NCBI RefSeq assembly: GCF_000374425.1 | Contig: NZ_KB894353.1 | Location: forward strand, 186,001 to 250,000 | Direction of reading: 5' to 3' | DNA from: Acinetobacter tjernbergiae DSM 14971 = CIP 107465 | GTDB lineage: Bacteria; Pseudomonadota; Gammaproteobacteria; Pseudomonadales; Moraxellaceae | DNA: 64,000 nt | Shown: one piece after another, positions 16,914 to 28,137 of the stretch | How the letters are laid out: each line of letters opens with the position of its first letter | How positions within the stretch are numbered: the first letter of the stretch is position 1 | Position numbers and translations under genes: made by a program | Notes under the pieces: generated by a model | Told to the model about the DNA's origin: nothing | The model's input: only the letters and a program-made list of their open reading frames with translations | Database searches by the model: none

Positions 16914-16941
16914 AAATCCCCCCTTTTATAAAGGGGGATTT
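16914..16941. repeat. Intergenic inverted repeat between sucB and lpd
   Basis: AAATCCCCC (16914-16922) and GGGGGATTT (16933-16941) form a strong hairpin, followed by another TAGGGGGATT. It lies in the 134-base gap and could attenuate transcription or stabilise the upstream message. It resembles a palindromic repeat unit and not a terminator, since no T-run follows on the minus strand. Confidence 0.6.
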
Positions 16942-16963
16942 AGGGGGATTCTTAAGTAATAAG

Positions 16964-18157
16964 TTATAGGTCAAGAATAAGTTTAGCTGGTTCTTCTAAC
17001 AATTCTTTGATTGTTACCAAGAAACCGACAGCTTCTTTACCATCAATTAAACGATGGTCATAAGAAAGCGCTAAATACATCATTGGCAAGATTTCAACTT
17101 GACCATTTACTGCCATAGGGCGCTCTTGGATTTTGTGCATACCCAAAATTGCCGTTTGTGGTGTATTTAAAATCGGTGTAGATAACAATGAACCGAAAGT
17201 ACCACCATTAGTAATCGTGAACGTACCGCCAGACATTTCTTCAATCGACAATTTACCTTCACGTGCTTTAGCAGCATAAGCCCCAATACCGTTTTCAACT
17301 TCAGCGTAGTTCATACGATCCGTATCACGAAGAATTGGCACAACCAAGCCACGATCAGAAGACACTGCTACACCGATGTCATAGAAACCGTGATAAACAA
17401 TATCATCACCATCAATAGATGCATTTACAGCTGGGTAGCGTTTTAATGCTTCAGTCGCTGCTTTAACGAAGAAAGACATAAAGCCTAAACGAGCACCATG
17501 ACGTTTTTCGAAAGCATCTTTATATTGCTTACGCATTTCCATGATTGGCTTCATGTTCACTTCGTTAAACGTCGTTAACATTGCAGTTTGTTGTGTCGCA
17601 GCCAATAAACGCTCAGCAACACGCTTACGCAAACGTGTCATTGGAACACGTTTCTCAATACGCTCACCAACAGCAACGCTTAATGGTTGAACTGATGCAG
17701 CAGCTGGTTTGGTTTGGTGAGTTGCAACATCTTCTTTAGTGATACGACCACCACGACCTGTACCTTGTACGTCAGCAGCATTGATACCAGTTTCAGACAA
17801 TGCTTTACGAACCGCAGGTGCTTGATTTTGATCAACTGCTTGAGTTAATGCAGCCACTGGCGCAGATGCAACAGGAGCAGCCGCGGCTGGTGCAGCAGCT
17901 TCAGGAGCCGCAGAAACAGCACCCGCTTCAAATTGAGCAATCACTTCATCAGAGAGAACCGTATCGCCTTCACCTTTAATGATTGCGACTAAGCTACCAT
18001 CAGCATGAGCAACCACTTCTAAAACAACTTTATCGGTTTCAATGTCACAGATCACTTCATCACGTGATATAGGCTCACCTACTTTCTTATGCCAAGTTGC
18101 AATCGTACCGTCAGCAACTGACTCTGGAAATACTGGTGCTTTAATTTCGGTTGCCAT
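16964..18157 (-). CDS. sucB: 2-oxoglutarate dehydrogenase E2 (dihydrolipoyl succinyltransferase)
   Basis: The order of domains in this 397-residue protein is lipoyl (1-75, lipoyl-Lys43 in [12 protein letters not shown]), an Ala/Pro linker, the E3-binding domain (about 112-145, [32 protein letters not shown]) and the catalytic acyltransferase with [15 protein letters not shown]. It forms the core of the complex and passes succinyl to CoA. Its ATG overlaps the sucA stop (TAATG), so the two are translated together. Confidence 0.97.
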   Translation of the reverse strand: MATEIKAPVFPESVADGTIATWHKKVGEPISRDEVICDIETDKVVLEVVAHADGSLVAIIKGEGDTVLSDEVIAQFEAGAVSAAPEAAAPAAAAPVASAPVAALTQAVDQNQAPAVRKALSETGINAADVQGTGRGGRITKEDVATHQTKPAAASVQPLSVAVGERIEKRVPMTRLRKRVAERLLAATQQTAMLTTFNEVNMKPIMEMRKQYKDAFEKRHGARLGFMSFFVKAATEALKRYPAVNASIDGDDIVYHGFYDIGVAVSSDRGLVVPILRDTDRMNYAEVENGIGAYAAKAREGKLSIEEMSGGTFTITNGGTFGSLLSTPILNTPQTAILGMHKIQERPMAVNGQVEILPMMYLALSYDHRLIDGKEAVGFLVTIKELLEEPAKLILDL

Positions 18158-20997
18158 TATTTAGAATCTCCTGATTGTTCAGCTTCAATTGCAAGTGCGT
18201 TATTGACGAGCTGAGCTTGTTGTTTTGCATGCAAGTACGGCGAGCCACAAGCAGGTGCGGCTGATGCTTCACGACCAGCATAGCTAATACGAATTTGTTT
18301 ACCCGTTTTAAGAACGTCTTCATATAAACGAGGAACAAGGAATAACCAAGCACCTTGGTTTTTCGGTTCTTCTTGTGTCCAAACAAGTTCTTGAATGTTT
18401 GGATAAGCCGCCATAACTTCAGCTAAGCGTTGTTCTGGGTAAGGATACAATTGTTCGATACGAACGATCGCAATATGGTTTAAACCAAGCTCACGACGTT
18501 TTTCGAGTAAATCGTAATAAACCTTACCGCCACAAAGCACTAAGCGAGTTACGTCAGCTTTATTGATTTGATCAATTTCATCGATCACAGTTTGGAATGA
18601 ACCGTTTGCTAATTCATCTAAAGTTGAGGTCGCAAGTTTATGACGTAATAACGATTTTGGTGACATCACGATCATTGGCTTACGAATCGGACGAACCGCT
18701 TGGCGACGTAATGCGTGGAAAATCTGTGCAGGCGTCGTTGGTGTCATCACTTGCATGTTGTCTTCAGCACATAGCTGTAAGAAACGTTCTAAACGAGCAG
18801 ATGAATGTTCTGGACCCTGACCTTCATAACCGTGTGGTAACAACATAGTGAGACCACAAACACGCTCCCACTTGGTTTCACCCGAAGCGATGAATTGATC
18901 AATCACCACTTGCGCACAGTTTGCAAAGTCACCAAATTGCGCTTCCCAAACGATTAAGCTTTTCGGCAAAGTGGTTGAATAGCCATATTCAAATGCAAGC
19001 ACTGCTTCTTCTGACAATAAAGAATCATAGACCGCAGTACGTGGTTGATTTTCTTTAATGTGGCAAAGTGGAATATAAACAGAACCATCAACTTGGTTGT
19101 GCAATTTAGCATGACGATGTGAGAATGTACCACGACCCACGTCTTCACCGGTGATACGGACGAGGAAACCATCATCAAGCAAAGTTGCATAAGCTAAAGT
19201 TTCAGCTGCACCCCAGTTAAGTGGCATTTCACCCGTTTGCATTTTAACACGATCGTCGATCACTTTTTGAACTTGACGCTGTAATACAAAACCTTCTGGT
19301 AATGTATTCATTGTTTTACCAAGTTCTTTCAAACGTTCGATATCAACAGTCGTATCCCAAATATCGGTATATTCATGACCTAAGTATGGTGTCCAATCCA
19401 CAAACATTTTTTTGTTTGGTTCACGAACAAGTGCATTCGCAACATGATTACCTGCTTCTAAATCAGAACGGTAATCTTCAACCATTTGATCAGCAGTTGC
19501 ACGATCAAGAATTTTTTCTTGCACGAGCTGATCTGCATACAAGGTACGCGTTGTCGCTTTTTTGTTAATGACTTGGTACATCAATGGTTGAGTTGCAGAT
19601 GGTTCATCTGCTTCATTATGACCACGACGACGGTAACAGAATAAATCTAAAATTACGTCTTTACGGAATTCATGACGGAAATCATGTGCAATTTGTGTCG
19701 CAAAAATTACAGCTTCAGGATCATCACCATTGACATGGAAAATTGGTGCCTGAATCATTTTTGCAACGTCAGTACAGTACTCTGTAGAACGTGTATCACG
19801 TGGGTCAGATGTTGTAAAACCAACTTGGTTATTGACAATTAGATGAACCGTACCACCAACCGTATAGCCACGCGTTTGTGACATTTGGAAAGTTTCCATG
19901 TTCACACCTTGACCCGCAAACGCAGCATCACCGTGAACAATCAAAGGAAGTACATCATCCCCACCAATATCTTTACGACGTACTTGACGAGCACGGACTG
20001 AACCTTCAACAACAGGTCCTACAATTTCTAGATGAGATGGGTTAAATGCCAATGCCAAATGAACTTCACCACCCGGTGTCATTACATTTGAAGAAAAGCC
20101 TTGATGATACTTAACATCACCAGAACCTTTTTTATGGATACTCTTGCCTTCAAACTCGCCAAAAAGATCAGCTGGGTTTTTACCCATGATGTTGACAAGA
20201 AGGTTGAGACGACCACGATGTGGCATACCAATCACAACTTCTTTGCAACCAACACTACCAGCGCGCTGAATAATTTCATTCACCATCGGAATAAAAGATT
20301 CACCACCTTCTACACCGAAACGCTTTGCACCAACGAATTTATTACCAAGATATTTTTCTAAGCCTTCAGCCGCTGTTAAGCGCTCTAATACGCCTTTTTT
20401 CTGATCAGCATTTAAATTAAATTTACCACGCATACCTTCTAAACGCTGTTGAATCCAACGTTTTTCTTTGGTATCAACGATATGCATATATTCTGCACCA
20501 ATTGAACTGCAGTAAGTTGCTTCCATTGCCTCAATCATTTCAGACAATGTTGCTTCTGCTTTTCCAATCGCCAGATTACCTGTATTAAATACGGTATCTA
20601 AATCAGATTTAGTTAAACTATGTGCAGACAAATCAAGATCAGGAACTTCTTCGCGTTTCGCAAGACCTAATGGATCGAGTTTGGCTTTTTGATGACCACG
20701 GTTACGATAAGCAGCAATGAGTTGTAAGACACCAATTTGGCGACGCTCATGCTCTGTACTTACAGCGCTTTGTACGACAGGTTGAACTCGGTTTGAATTA
20801 CGACCTAAGAGGAGGAATTGCTCGCGCACATTACTATGTGGTTGATCACCTTTAGGATATTTATCAAAATATTCACGCCAATCCTCTGACACTGAGGTTG
20901 GAGAAGTTAGGTACTGTTCGTAAAGCTCTTCAATATACGCTGCACTATCAGCGGAAAGTTCAGTGTCAAGACGCGATGCGTCAGCAACTTCTTGCAT
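18157..20997 (-). CDS. sucA: 2-oxoglutarate dehydrogenase E1
   Basis: This thiamine-diphosphate enzyme (946 residues from MQEVADA) decarboxylates 2-oxoglutarate and loads succinyl onto SucB. Visible motifs are [23 protein letters not shown] at the N-terminus, [59 protein letters not shown] around the cofactor site, and [24 protein letters not shown]. The start could also be the ATG four codons earlier, but its AGGA is only about two bases away, which is too close. The gene is the first of the suc operon; a gap of about 750 bases precedes it. Confidence 0.96.
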   Translation of the reverse strand: MQEVADASRLDTELSADSAAYIEELYEQYLTSPTSVSEDWREYFDKYPKGDQPHSNVREQFLLLGRNSNRVQPVVQSAVSTEHERRQIGVLQLIAAYRNRGHQKAKLDPLGLAKREEVPDLDLSAHSLTKSDLDTVFNTGNLAIGKAEATLSEMIEAMEATYCSSIGAEYMHIVDTKEKRWIQQRLEGMRGKFNLNADQKKGVLERLTAAEGLEKYLGNKFVGAKRFGVEGGESFIPMVNEIIQRAGSVGCKEVVIGMPHRGRLNLLVNIMGKNPADLFGEFEGKSIHKKGSGDVKYHQGFSSNVMTPGGEVHLALAFNPSHLEIVGPVVEGSVRARQVRRKDIGGDDVLPLIVHGDAAFAGQGVNMETFQMSQTRGYTVGGTVHLIVNNQVGFTTSDPRDTRSTEYCTDVAKMIQAPIFHVNGDDPEAVIFATQIAHDFRHEFRKDVILDLFCYRRRGHNEADEPSATQPLMYQVINKKATTRTLYADQLVQEKILDRATADQMVEDYRSDLEAGNHVANALVREPNKKMFVDWTPYLGHEYTDIWDTTVDIERLKELGKTMNTLPEGFVLQRQVQKVIDDRVKMQTGEMPLNWGAAETLAYATLLDDGFLVRITGEDVGRGTFSHRHAKLHNQVDGSVYIPLCHIKENQPRTAVYDSLLSEEAVLAFEYGYSTTLPKSLIVWEAQFGDFANCAQVVIDQFIASGETKWERVCGLTMLLPHGYEGQGPEHSSARLERFLQLCAEDNMQVMTPTTPAQIFHALRRQAVRPIRKPMIVMSPKSLLRHKLATSTLDELANGSFQTVIDEIDQINKADVTRLVLCGGKVYYDLLEKRRELGLNHIAIVRIEQLYPYPEQRLAEVMAAYPNIQELVWTQEEPKNQGAWLFLVPRLYEDVLKTGKQIRISYAGREASAAPACGSPYLHAKQQAQLVNNALAIEAEQSGDSK

Positions 20998-21698
20998 TTT
21001 TGGACCCATTTCCTATTGCAAAAAATAATACAGGTTGCCTTTTAAGCAGACCCATGATTCATAGTATCAAATTGGTAATATGACACTACTACTCAAGATC
21101 ATCCAACCTTGAGACATTATCACTACACATCAGGAGTATTCCCTTTGATGTAATAAATGAGCTATGCACTTTCAATTCAAAGCACATAACTCATTCTTAT
21201 ACTCGATGAAATCGAGCAATTTTTTGCAAACCATTTTAGAAAAATTAATTAAAAAAATTAACTTTTCTAAACTGGCTTTCTGCGAATAGCCGATACAATC
21301 GCTTAAAATATTATAATCGTATAACATCAAGAATATGCTTATTTTTTGCTTTTAGTTGTGGCAGAAATCCTAACATGTTCTCGAGCTCGAATTGATTTTT
21401 TTGACACATACCATCTATAAAGCAGCTAAATACACATACTAAATTATATTCTAATATACAGCGCTTTTTATGATAGGTGCACCCTTATCGACCAAAGTTA
21501 AAGATTCTATACAATTCTTGCACAAACACTATGCAGAGTGCTTAAAAACAGACCACCCTCTTTTTTTCTATTCATTTAAATCATTTGACCTATTTATAAA
21601 ATAAATAAGCATTTCACCACAGAATTGCATTTATTAAGATTAAAAATATATTTGTGAAATACCAGCAACCCCTAATTTATCGAATTCAAAATTATAAA
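20998..21698 (-). other. Long non-coding gap before sucA
   Basis: About 700 AT-rich bases with no supportable reading frame. The suc promoter must lie here if sucA is not only read through from sdhB, but I see no convincing sigma-70 pair. Confidence 0.5.
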
Positions 21699-21731
21699 TA
21701 AAAAACGGGAATCTCTTTCGAAATTCCCGTT
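21699..21731 (-). terminator. Terminator after sdhB
   Basis: ACGGGAAT and AATTCCCGT arms pair around CTCTTTCG. On the minus strand the stem is followed by six T residues. It separates the sdh transcript from suc. Confidence 0.8.
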
Positions 21732-21749
21732 CGGAGTTAGAAAATGGTT

Positions 21750-22460
21750 TTAACCAGCTTGATCTAACAACATATTACGAATGTGACCAATAGCCTTGGT
21801 TGGGTTTAACCCTTTAGGACATACAGATACACAGTTCATGATCCCTTTACAACGGAACAAAGAGAATGGGTCATCTAAACGAGCCAAACGATCTTGTGTT
21901 GCCGTATCACGAGAGTCAATGATAAAGCGGTATGCATTTAACAATGCAGATGGTCCAAGGAACTTATCAGGGTTCCACCAGAATGATGGGCATGAAGTTG
22001 AACAACATGCACATAGAATACATTCATATAGACCATCTAAATGTTCACGTTCTGCTTGAGACTGTAAACGTTCTTTCGCTGGCGCTGGTTGATTGTTAAT
22101 CAAGAACGGTTGAATCTTGTCATATTGATCGTAGAACTGGTTCATGTCTACAACCAAGTCTTTTACCACTGGCAAACCTGGTAAAGGACGGATCACAATC
22201 TTCTCTGGTAAATCGTTCAAGTTCCACAAGCACGCTAAACCATTTTTACCATTGATGTTCACACCATCCGAACCACAAATACCTTCACGGCAAGAGCGAC
22301 GGAATGTTAATGACTCATCTTGCACTTTCAACGCAAGTAACGCATCAAGCAACATACGATGCTTGTCAGTTAACTCAAGTTTAAAAGTTTGCATGTACGG
22401 CGCTTTATCCTTATCAGGATCATAGCGGTAGATTTCGAATGTACGAGTGCCTCTACTCAT
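21750..22460 (-). CDS. sdhB: Succinate dehydrogenase iron-sulfur subunit
   Basis: The 236 residues have the three cluster-binding sets: CREGICGSDGVNINGKNGLAC (2Fe-2S), CILCACCSTSCPSFWW (4Fe-4S) and CKGIMNCVSVCPKGLNP (3Fe-4S and ligands). It carries electrons from SdhA to ubiquinone at the membrane anchor. It begins 14 bases after sdhA with GGGAGA as ribosome binding site and is the last gene of the operon, followed by a terminator. Confidence 0.97.
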   Translation of the reverse strand: MSRGTRTFEIYRYDPDKDKAPYMQTFKLELTDKHRMLLDALLALKVQDESLTFRRSCREGICGSDGVNINGKNGLACLWNLNDLPEKIVIRPLPGLPVVKDLVVDMNQFYDQYDKIQPFLINNQPAPAKERLQSQAEREHLDGLYECILCACCSTSCPSFWWNPDKFLGPSALLNAYRFIIDSRDTATQDRLARLDDPFSLFRCKGIMNCVSVCPKGLNPTKAIGHIRNMLLDQAG

Positions 22461-22474
22461 CTTTGTTCTCCCGA

Positions 22475-24370
22475 TTAGAATGTACGTGGTTTAGGTTCAA
22501 TCGCTTCAACCGTTAATGGGTTGAAACGTACCGGCTTATATTCAAGACGGTTGTCTGATGAATACCATAAAGTATGCTTCATCCACTCATCATCACGGCG
22601 ACCGTAAGAATAAGTTGGGTGATCAGGTGCTAACTCATAGTCAACAACTGTATGCGCACCACGACATTCTTTACGTGCAGCAGCTGAAATCAGAGTCGCC
22701 TTCGCAACTTCATATAAGTTTTCCACTTCTAATGCTTCAACACGTGCAGTGTTAAATACTTTAGATTTGTCTTTTAAATGAATGTTACGAACACGTGATT
22801 CGATCGCAAGAATTTCTTTTACGCCCTTATCAAGCAACGCTTGAGTACGGAATACACCTGCATGATCTTGTACGATATCACGAATGACATCAGCAACTTC
22901 TTGCGCATTCTCACCCGTCGTTGAATCATCAAGCTTACGAATACGCTCTAAAGTATTAACCAACACATCCGTTGGAAGCGGTTGGTAATCATCACCGTGA
23001 TGTTTAGTCACGTAATCAATGATGTGTTCACCAGCAGCTTTACCAAATACCACAAGGTCAAGCAATGAGTTGGTACCTAAACGGTTTGCACCATGTACAG
23101 ATACACAAGAACATTCGCCAATTGCATAGAAACCTTTCACAGGTTTTACGTAATCACGCGTACCTTTATAGGTATATTCTTTCGTCTCTTTATCATAATG
23201 TGCAGAGAATTCACCCTCTTCCACACCATGTGGTACAACCACTTGACCATGAATATTCGTTGGAATACCACCCATTTGATAATGGATTGTTGGTACAACT
23301 GGAATTGGCTCTTTCGTACAGTCAACGTTTGCAAACTTCTTACCAATCTCAAATACAGATGGAAGACGCTTCATAATCGTTTCAGCGCCCAAATGCGTCA
23401 TATCTAACAAGATATAATCTGCTTTAGGACCACAACCACGGCCTTCTTTAATTTCTTGGTCCATTGAACGTGATACGAAGTCACGTGGTGCCAAGTCTTT
23501 TAAAGTTGGTGCATAACGTTCCATGAATGGTTCGCCGTCTTTGTTCCGAAGGATACCACCTTCACCACGACAACCTTCAGTTAACAATACGCCTGCGCCT
23601 GCAACACCCGTTGGGTGGAATTGCCAGAATTCCATATCTTGTAATGGAATACCTGCACGAGCAGCCATACCAAGACCATCACCCGTATTGATATACGCGT
23701 TGGTAGATGCACGGTAAACACGACCCGCACCACCTGTAGCAAATAGAGTCGCTTTTGCTTGGAAGACTGCAATATTACCTGTTTCTTGGTCGATTGCGGT
23801 TACACCTAGGACATCACCCGCTTCATTACGGATTAAATCTAAAGCAATCCATTCAACGTAAAACTGAGTTCCCATTTTTACGTTGCTTTGATACAAAGTG
23901 TGAAGTAGCGCATGGCCTGTACGGTCAGCAGCAGCACACGCACGCGGAACTGCTTTTTCACCATAATTTGCAGAGTGACCACCGAATGGACGTTGATAAA
24001 TCGTACCATCTTCGTTACGGTCAAAAGGCATACCTAAGTGTTCAAGCTCATACACAACTTTTGGTGCTTCACGGGTCATGAACTCGATTGCGTCCTGATC
24101 GCCTAACCAATCCGAACCTTTAACCGTGTCATAGAAGTGATAATGCCAGTTATCTTCTTGCATGTTACCTAACGACGCACCGATACCACCTTGGGCAGCA
24201 ACTGTATGCGAACGTGTCGGGAATACTTTGGTCAATACAGCAACTTTTAAACCAGCTTGAGCAAGTTGGTAAGAAGCACGCATACCAGAACCACCACCAC
24301 CAACAATAACTGCATCGAAAGTGAGGTTTTGAATATTTGAATAATCTTCTTTAGGGTTAATTGCGCCCAT
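22475..24370 (-). CDS. sdhA: Succinate dehydrogenase flavoprotein subunit
   Basis: This 631-residue protein shows the dinucleotide fold FDAVIVGGGGSGMRASYQLAQAG, the covalent FAD attachment region TRSHTVAAQGGIGASLGN (His), the substrate-site HPTGVAGAGVLLTEGCRGEGG and the C-terminal RKECRGAHTVVDY and EYKPVRFNPLTVE. It oxidises succinate to fumarate on the cytoplasmic side of the inner membrane. The ATG has AGGAAGAG upstream, and it begins 12 bases after sdhD. Confidence 0.97.
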   Translation of the reverse strand: MGAINPKEDYSNIQNLTFDAVIVGGGGSGMRASYQLAQAGLKVAVLTKVFPTRSHTVAAQGGIGASLGNMQEDNWHYHFYDTVKGSDWLGDQDAIEFMTREAPKVVYELEHLGMPFDRNEDGTIYQRPFGGHSANYGEKAVPRACAAADRTGHALLHTLYQSNVKMGTQFYVEWIALDLIRNEAGDVLGVTAIDQETGNIAVFQAKATLFATGGAGRVYRASTNAYINTGDGLGMAARAGIPLQDMEFWQFHPTGVAGAGVLLTEGCRGEGGILRNKDGEPFMERYAPTLKDLAPRDFVSRSMDQEIKEGRGCGPKADYILLDMTHLGAETIMKRLPSVFEIGKKFANVDCTKEPIPVVPTIHYQMGGIPTNIHGQVVVPHGVEEGEFSAHYDKETKEYTYKGTRDYVKPVKGFYAIGECSCVSVHGANRLGTNSLLDLVVFGKAAGEHIIDYVTKHHGDDYQPLPTDVLVNTLERIRKLDDSTTGENAQEVADVIRDIVQDHAGVFRTQALLDKGVKEILAIESRVRNIHLKDKSKVFNTARVEALEVENLYEVAKATLISAAARKECRGAHTVVDYELAPDHPTYSYGRRDDEWMKHTLWYSSDNRLEYKPVRFNPLTVEAIEPKPRTF

Positions 24371-24382
24371 GATCTCTTCCTA

Positions 24383-24748
24383 TCAATTTGCCCAGAAAAT
24401 CTGGATACCCCAGATTGCGTACACGAACACTGAAATAATGACAGCGGTAGTGAGTACAAGGCGTAAACCTGAAGCCGAAGGACCCATTTGACGAGTCGTT
24501 ACATAATCAGTAAAGACTTGCCACATACCAATCCAAGCATGAGCAACGAGTGACAATACTGCCAACAAAGAGAAAATCTTCATTGGTAAAGTCAACATAA
24601 AGCCAGCCCACTGTTCGTAACCAAATCCGCTATTACACAAGATCCAACCGAACATCACCACAGTATAGGCAGCTAAAACCACAGCACTAACACGCTGGAT
24701 ATACCAATCGCGAGAACCTGAACCTGTTAAACCTGTAGCACTTTTCAT
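24383..24748 (-). CDS. sdhD: Succinate dehydrogenase membrane anchor subunit
   Basis: The 121 residues (MKSATGLTGSGSRDWYIQRVSAVVLAAYTVVMFGWILC...) contain three predicted membrane helices and the conserved HAWIGMWQVFTDY with the heme/quinone region. I choose the ATG at 24748 because it overlaps the sdhC stop as TGATG and the family usually starts with K-S-A-T-G-L-T; an ATG five codons earlier is possible. Confidence 0.93.
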   Translation of the reverse strand: MKSATGLTGSGSRDWYIQRVSAVVLAAYTVVMFGWILCNSGFGYEQWAGFMLTLPMKIFSLLAVLSLVAHAWIGMWQVFTDYVTTRQMGPSASGLRLVLTTAVIISVFVYAIWGIQIFWAN

Positions 24749-25149
24749 CAGAACATAATCCATACGAATGCCGCGAGAATACCAATCGCAGACAAGATCA
24801 ATGAAATAGTAGCTGCAATACGACCGCTTTGAAGTTCCTCAGCAAAACCGAGGTCAGCAAGTAAATGCTTTACTCCAGCAATGAAGTGAAAAATTAAGCC
24901 AGCTACAAATACCCATACGATGAAACGTACACAGATATTTCCGAAAACGACATTTTTAACGTAGTCAAATCCTTCTGGTGAAGATAAAGATTTATCTAAA
25001 ATCCATAAAAGAACAGCGACTAATAAGAAAACGATTACACCTGATAAACGGTGTAGAATTGATGCAATAGCCACGGGTGAGCGTAAATTTACCGCTAACA
25101 CCTGACCCATGGACAAATTGACAGGTCTGTTGCTTTTCACAGCGGGCAT
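24748..25149 (-). CDS. sdhC: Succinate dehydrogenase cytochrome b556 subunit
   Basis: This 133-residue protein (RPVNLSMGQVLAVNLRSPVAIASILHRLSGVIVFLLVAVLLWIL) carries the HRLSG motif and the heme-ligand region HFIAGVKHLLADLGF, with three membrane helices. It is the first gene of sdhCDAB. The operon reads away from gltA across a shared 900-base control region, the usual arrangement in Acinetobacter and relatives. Confidence 0.95.
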   Translation of the reverse strand: MPAVKSNRPVNLSMGQVLAVNLRSPVAIASILHRLSGVIVFLLVAVLLWILDKSLSSPEGFDYVKNVVFGNICVRFIVWVFVAGLIFHFIAGVKHLLADLGFAEELQSGRIAATISLILSAIGILAAFVWIMF

Positions 25150-26047
25150 CCTGTAGGTAGAAACTCCATCCGGAGTTTGTTTGAATTAATTCAAAGGAAA
25201 GCTGGCATTGTCAGGCAAGCACAATGCATGCCCAACCTATAAACGACACCGAATTATAAAACGTGAAATATCAAAATACAAACAATCAGTTTTCGCTTTA
25301 GTCGAAAAGACACTTGAATAAGAATCATTAACATATACAACATAAACAATCAAACTATTTCATTTCTTACAAAGAATCTATCCAATTGTTATTAAACAAT
25401 AAAAAACGTTTTCATTTTTTCCACCATACGGGCTCACCTGTTCAAATTATTTCCAATTTATTTCACAAAACTCGCTTTCCAGTGACAAAAATGCCTTAAA
25501 TTTACCAATTATAAATATAGCTAGAAATAATACCCCTCATTTATATATTAAATATCAACAACCAATAATCTATCTTGATCTATCAAACAAAAAATAAATA
25601 AGTCATTTTTTATACAATCAATCGCACCATAATGAAACAATTATAGAATAATCAACAAGCTCTCAATGTCCTTTTTTGAATAGTGATTTAATTCTAAACC
25701 ATGAGATATATAGGCTTTTAAACCAAGTTAAGTATTTATTTTTTAAGCACCAAAATATTGCCAGTGTAAAAATTTACTTACAATTGTACTGATGCTTCAT
25801 TTTTTTTATGCACCTCAAACCTGATTTGACATATTATACTCGACCGATGCTGTGATTTTACTCAATTTTTTCTTTGGTACTGAATGACTAATTGACTGCA
25901 ACAACGTTATTTTTTATCCCTAAGTATAATTGACAAAATTTTAGTAGCCACTAATCTTATAGCAAATTTTGACACCGTCTGATTCGCACATGACAAGATT
26001 AGGATTTCGAGTCAGATAATCATTCACCATGACAGGAGATCTATTGA
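25150..26047. other. Divergent control region between sdhC and gltA
   Basis: About 900 very AT-rich bases without a gene. Several TTGACA hexamers are present on the plus strand (25930-25935, and near 25826 and 25969), but none has a good TATAAT at 16-18 bases, so I do not fix the gltA promoter. The long region suggests control of both TCA transcription units, but no operator is clear. Confidence 0.5.
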
Positions 26048-27322
26048 ATGTCTGCAGCAACTGGCAAAAAAGCCGTATTACAGCTTGATGGCAAAGAAAT
26101 TGAATTACCAATTTACAGCGGCACATTGGGCCCAGATGTAATTGACGTTAAAGATGTATTGGCATCTGGTCACTTTACTTTCGATCCTGGTTTTATGGCG
26201 ACAGCTGCTTGCGAATCTAAGATCACATTCATTGATGGTGACAAAGGTGTGTTATTACACCGTGGCTATCCGATTGATCAATTAGCGACTCAAGCAGACT
26301 ACTTAGAAACTTGCTATTTATTATTAAATGGTGAGCTTCCAAATGCTGAACAAAAAGCAGAATTTGACGCGAAAGTACGTAACCACACCATGGTTCACGA
26401 TCAAGTAAGCCGTTTCTTCAATGGTTTCCGTCGTGATGCTCACCCTATGGCTATAATGGTTGGTGTAGTTGGTGCATTATCTGCGTTTTATCACAACGGT
26501 TTAGACATCGAAGATGTTAACCACCGTGAAATTACCGCAATTCGTTTAATCGCGAAAATTCCTACACTTGCAGCGTGGAGCTACAAATACACGATAGGTC
26601 AGCCATTTATCTATCCACGTAACGACTTGAATTATGCAGAAAACTTCTTGCATATGATGTTTGCTACACCTGCTGACCGTGATTACCAAGTAAATCCTGT
26701 TCTTGCTCGTGCAATGGATCGTATCTTTACGCTTCATGCTGACCATGAACAAAATGCGTCTACTTCTACAGTTCGTCTTGCTGGTTCTACTGGCGCGAAC
26801 CCGTATGCATGTATCTCTGCTGGTATCTCTGCACTTTGGGGACCTGCTCACGGTGGTGCAAACGAAGCTGTACTTAAAATGTTAGATGAAATTGGTAGCG
26901 TAGAAAACGTTGCTGAATTCATGGAAAAAGTGAAGCGTAAAGAAGTTAAACTCATGGGCTTCGGTCACCGTGTGTACAAAAACTTCGACCCACGTGCGAA
27001 AGTCATGAAACAAACTTGTGACGAAGTACTTGAAGCGTTAGGCATCCAAGATCCACAACTTGCACTTGCAATGGAACTTGAAAGAATTGCGCTTTCTGAT
27101 GAATACTTCATCAAACGTAACTTGTATCCAAACGTAGACTTCTACTCAGGTATCATCTTAAAAGCGATTGGTATCCCAACAGAAATGTTTACTGTGATCT
27201 TCGCACTTGCACGTACAGTTGGTTGGATCAGCCACTGGTTAGAAATGCACAGCGGCCCATACAAGATCGGTCGTCCACGTCAGCTTTACACAGGCTCGGC
27301 TAAACGCGACATCCAACGTTAA
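26048..27322 (+). CDS. gltA: Citrate synthase (type II)
   Basis: The 424 residues have the hexameric, NADH-regulated type features: an N-terminal extension ([30 protein letters not shown]), RGYPIDQLA, the His in [16 protein letters not shown], and the catalytic [15 protein letters not shown]. It condenses acetyl-CoA with oxaloacetate. The ATG is preceded by AGGAGA at 8 bases. It is a single-gene unit with a strong terminator, divergent from sdhCDAB. Confidence 0.97.
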   Translation: MSAATGKKAVLQLDGKEIELPIYSGTLGPDVIDVKDVLASGHFTFDPGFMATAACESKITFIDGDKGVLLHRGYPIDQLATQADYLETCYLLLNGELPNAEQKAEFDAKVRNHTMVHDQVSRFFNGFRRDAHPMAIMVGVVGALSAFYHNGLDIEDVNHREITAIRLIAKIPTLAAWSYKYTIGQPFIYPRNDLNYAENFLHMMFATPADRDYQVNPVLARAMDRIFTLHADHEQNASTSTVRLAGSTGANPYACISAGISALWGPAHGGANEAVLKMLDEIGSVENVAEFMEKVKRKEVKLMGFGHRVYKNFDPRAKVMKQTCDEVLEALGIQDPQLALAMELERIALSDEYFIKRNLYPNVDFYSGIILKAIGIPTEMFTVIFALARTVGWISHWLEMHSGPYKIGRPRQLYTGSAKRDIQR

Positions 27323-27344
27323 TTTTCTTCGTAAAATTGATGTG

Positions 27345-27372
27345 AAAAAAGCTGCCTCTTGGCAGCTTTTTT
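27345..27372 (+). terminator. Terminator after gltA
   Basis: AAAAAAGCTGCC-TCTT-GGCAGCTTTTTT is a perfect 12-bp hairpin with T-run; the A-run on the other side makes it usable for the minus-strand gene too. Confidence 0.9.
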
Positions 27373-27401
27373 TATTGGTACATTTTATTGATCAACACCA
27401 A

Positions 27402-28067
27402 TTAACGCCCCCAATCAACTTCTTTTGCATATGGCTCAACCATTTTAAGTCGCTTCACATTTTCTTTCTCAATTTGAGTTAGACGTGTATCCACATTGGT
27501 ATAGCAAGGCATATACCAATCATATTGCGAAAATGTAGTTGCCCAATTTTTATTCTGAAAAGCATAACCATGACGTGCATAAATTTCATTACGCATATAT
27601 TGCAACTGCCCTAGAGGCACTTGCAAATCAGCATCTTTCAACAAACGCACAGAAGCATCAGGAAATTCACCTTGCCCCTTTGCATATTTACATTGCTGCG
27701 CATTTAAACTAAAAAATTTCGGTTTCACCGTTTTCGTTGTAGGCAACCACTGAGCTTCAATCGGCGAAGTATTACCCTTATATTCTAAAATAAACCGACC
27801 AACACTTGCACCCTGTCCAATTTCATTTAAAGTCAAAGTGTGGTTCAAGTCAGTTTGCTGAATTTTCCCTTTAAAATTGGTCTGCTTGCCATTTAACAGA
27901 CTATAGCCTGTAATATCAGTGCCTTTTTGCTGCATAAACAAAGAAATTTTTTGCTCATCGTTATATAAACCTGTCCATGTAGCTGCCACTTGAGGAATTT
28001 GTGCAAAACTCAAGGTACTACTCACTAAGGTACTGGCGACGATTAATAATTGTTTAAACGGATTCAT
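27402..28067 (-). CDS. Secreted YARHG-domain protein
   Basis: This 221-residue protein begins with a signal peptide (MNPFKQLLIVASTLVSSTLSFA-QIPQ). The N-terminal half is a beta-rich region about interactions with a small ligand or surface, unknown. Residues about 155-212 form a YARHG domain (YMRNEIYARHGYAFQNKNWATTFSQYDWYMPCYTNVDTRLTQIEKENVKRL), known from extracellular bacterial proteins of unclear role. It is monocistronic, convergent with gltA. A periplasmic or surface location is likely; no function can be stated. Confidence 0.8.
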   Translation of the reverse strand: MNPFKQLLIVASTLVSSTLSFAQIPQVAATWTGLYNDEQKISLFMQQKGTDITGYSLLNGKQTNFKGKIQQTDLNHTLTLNEIGQGASVGRFILEYKGNTSPIEAQWLPTTKTVKPKFFSLNAQQCKYAKGQGEFPDASVRLLKDADLQVPLGQLQYMRNEIYARHGYAFQNKNWATTFSQYDWYMPCYTNVDTRLTQIEKENVKRLKMVEPYAKEVDWGR

Positions 28068-28137
28068 TTCTCTATTCTCATTTAAAAGACATTATTCAGA
28101 TTATTTTCATCCTACATCATAACAGTGATCAATATTT

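Noticed and set aside
23065..23407. Overlapping 100-aa frames inside sdhA
   Set aside because: They lie in other frames of the sdhA gene, whose protein is conserved throughout.
25930..25970. TTGACA as -35 box of the gltA promoter
   Set aside because: The nearest TATA-like hexamer is 22 bases away; no acceptable pair at 16-18 bases was found.
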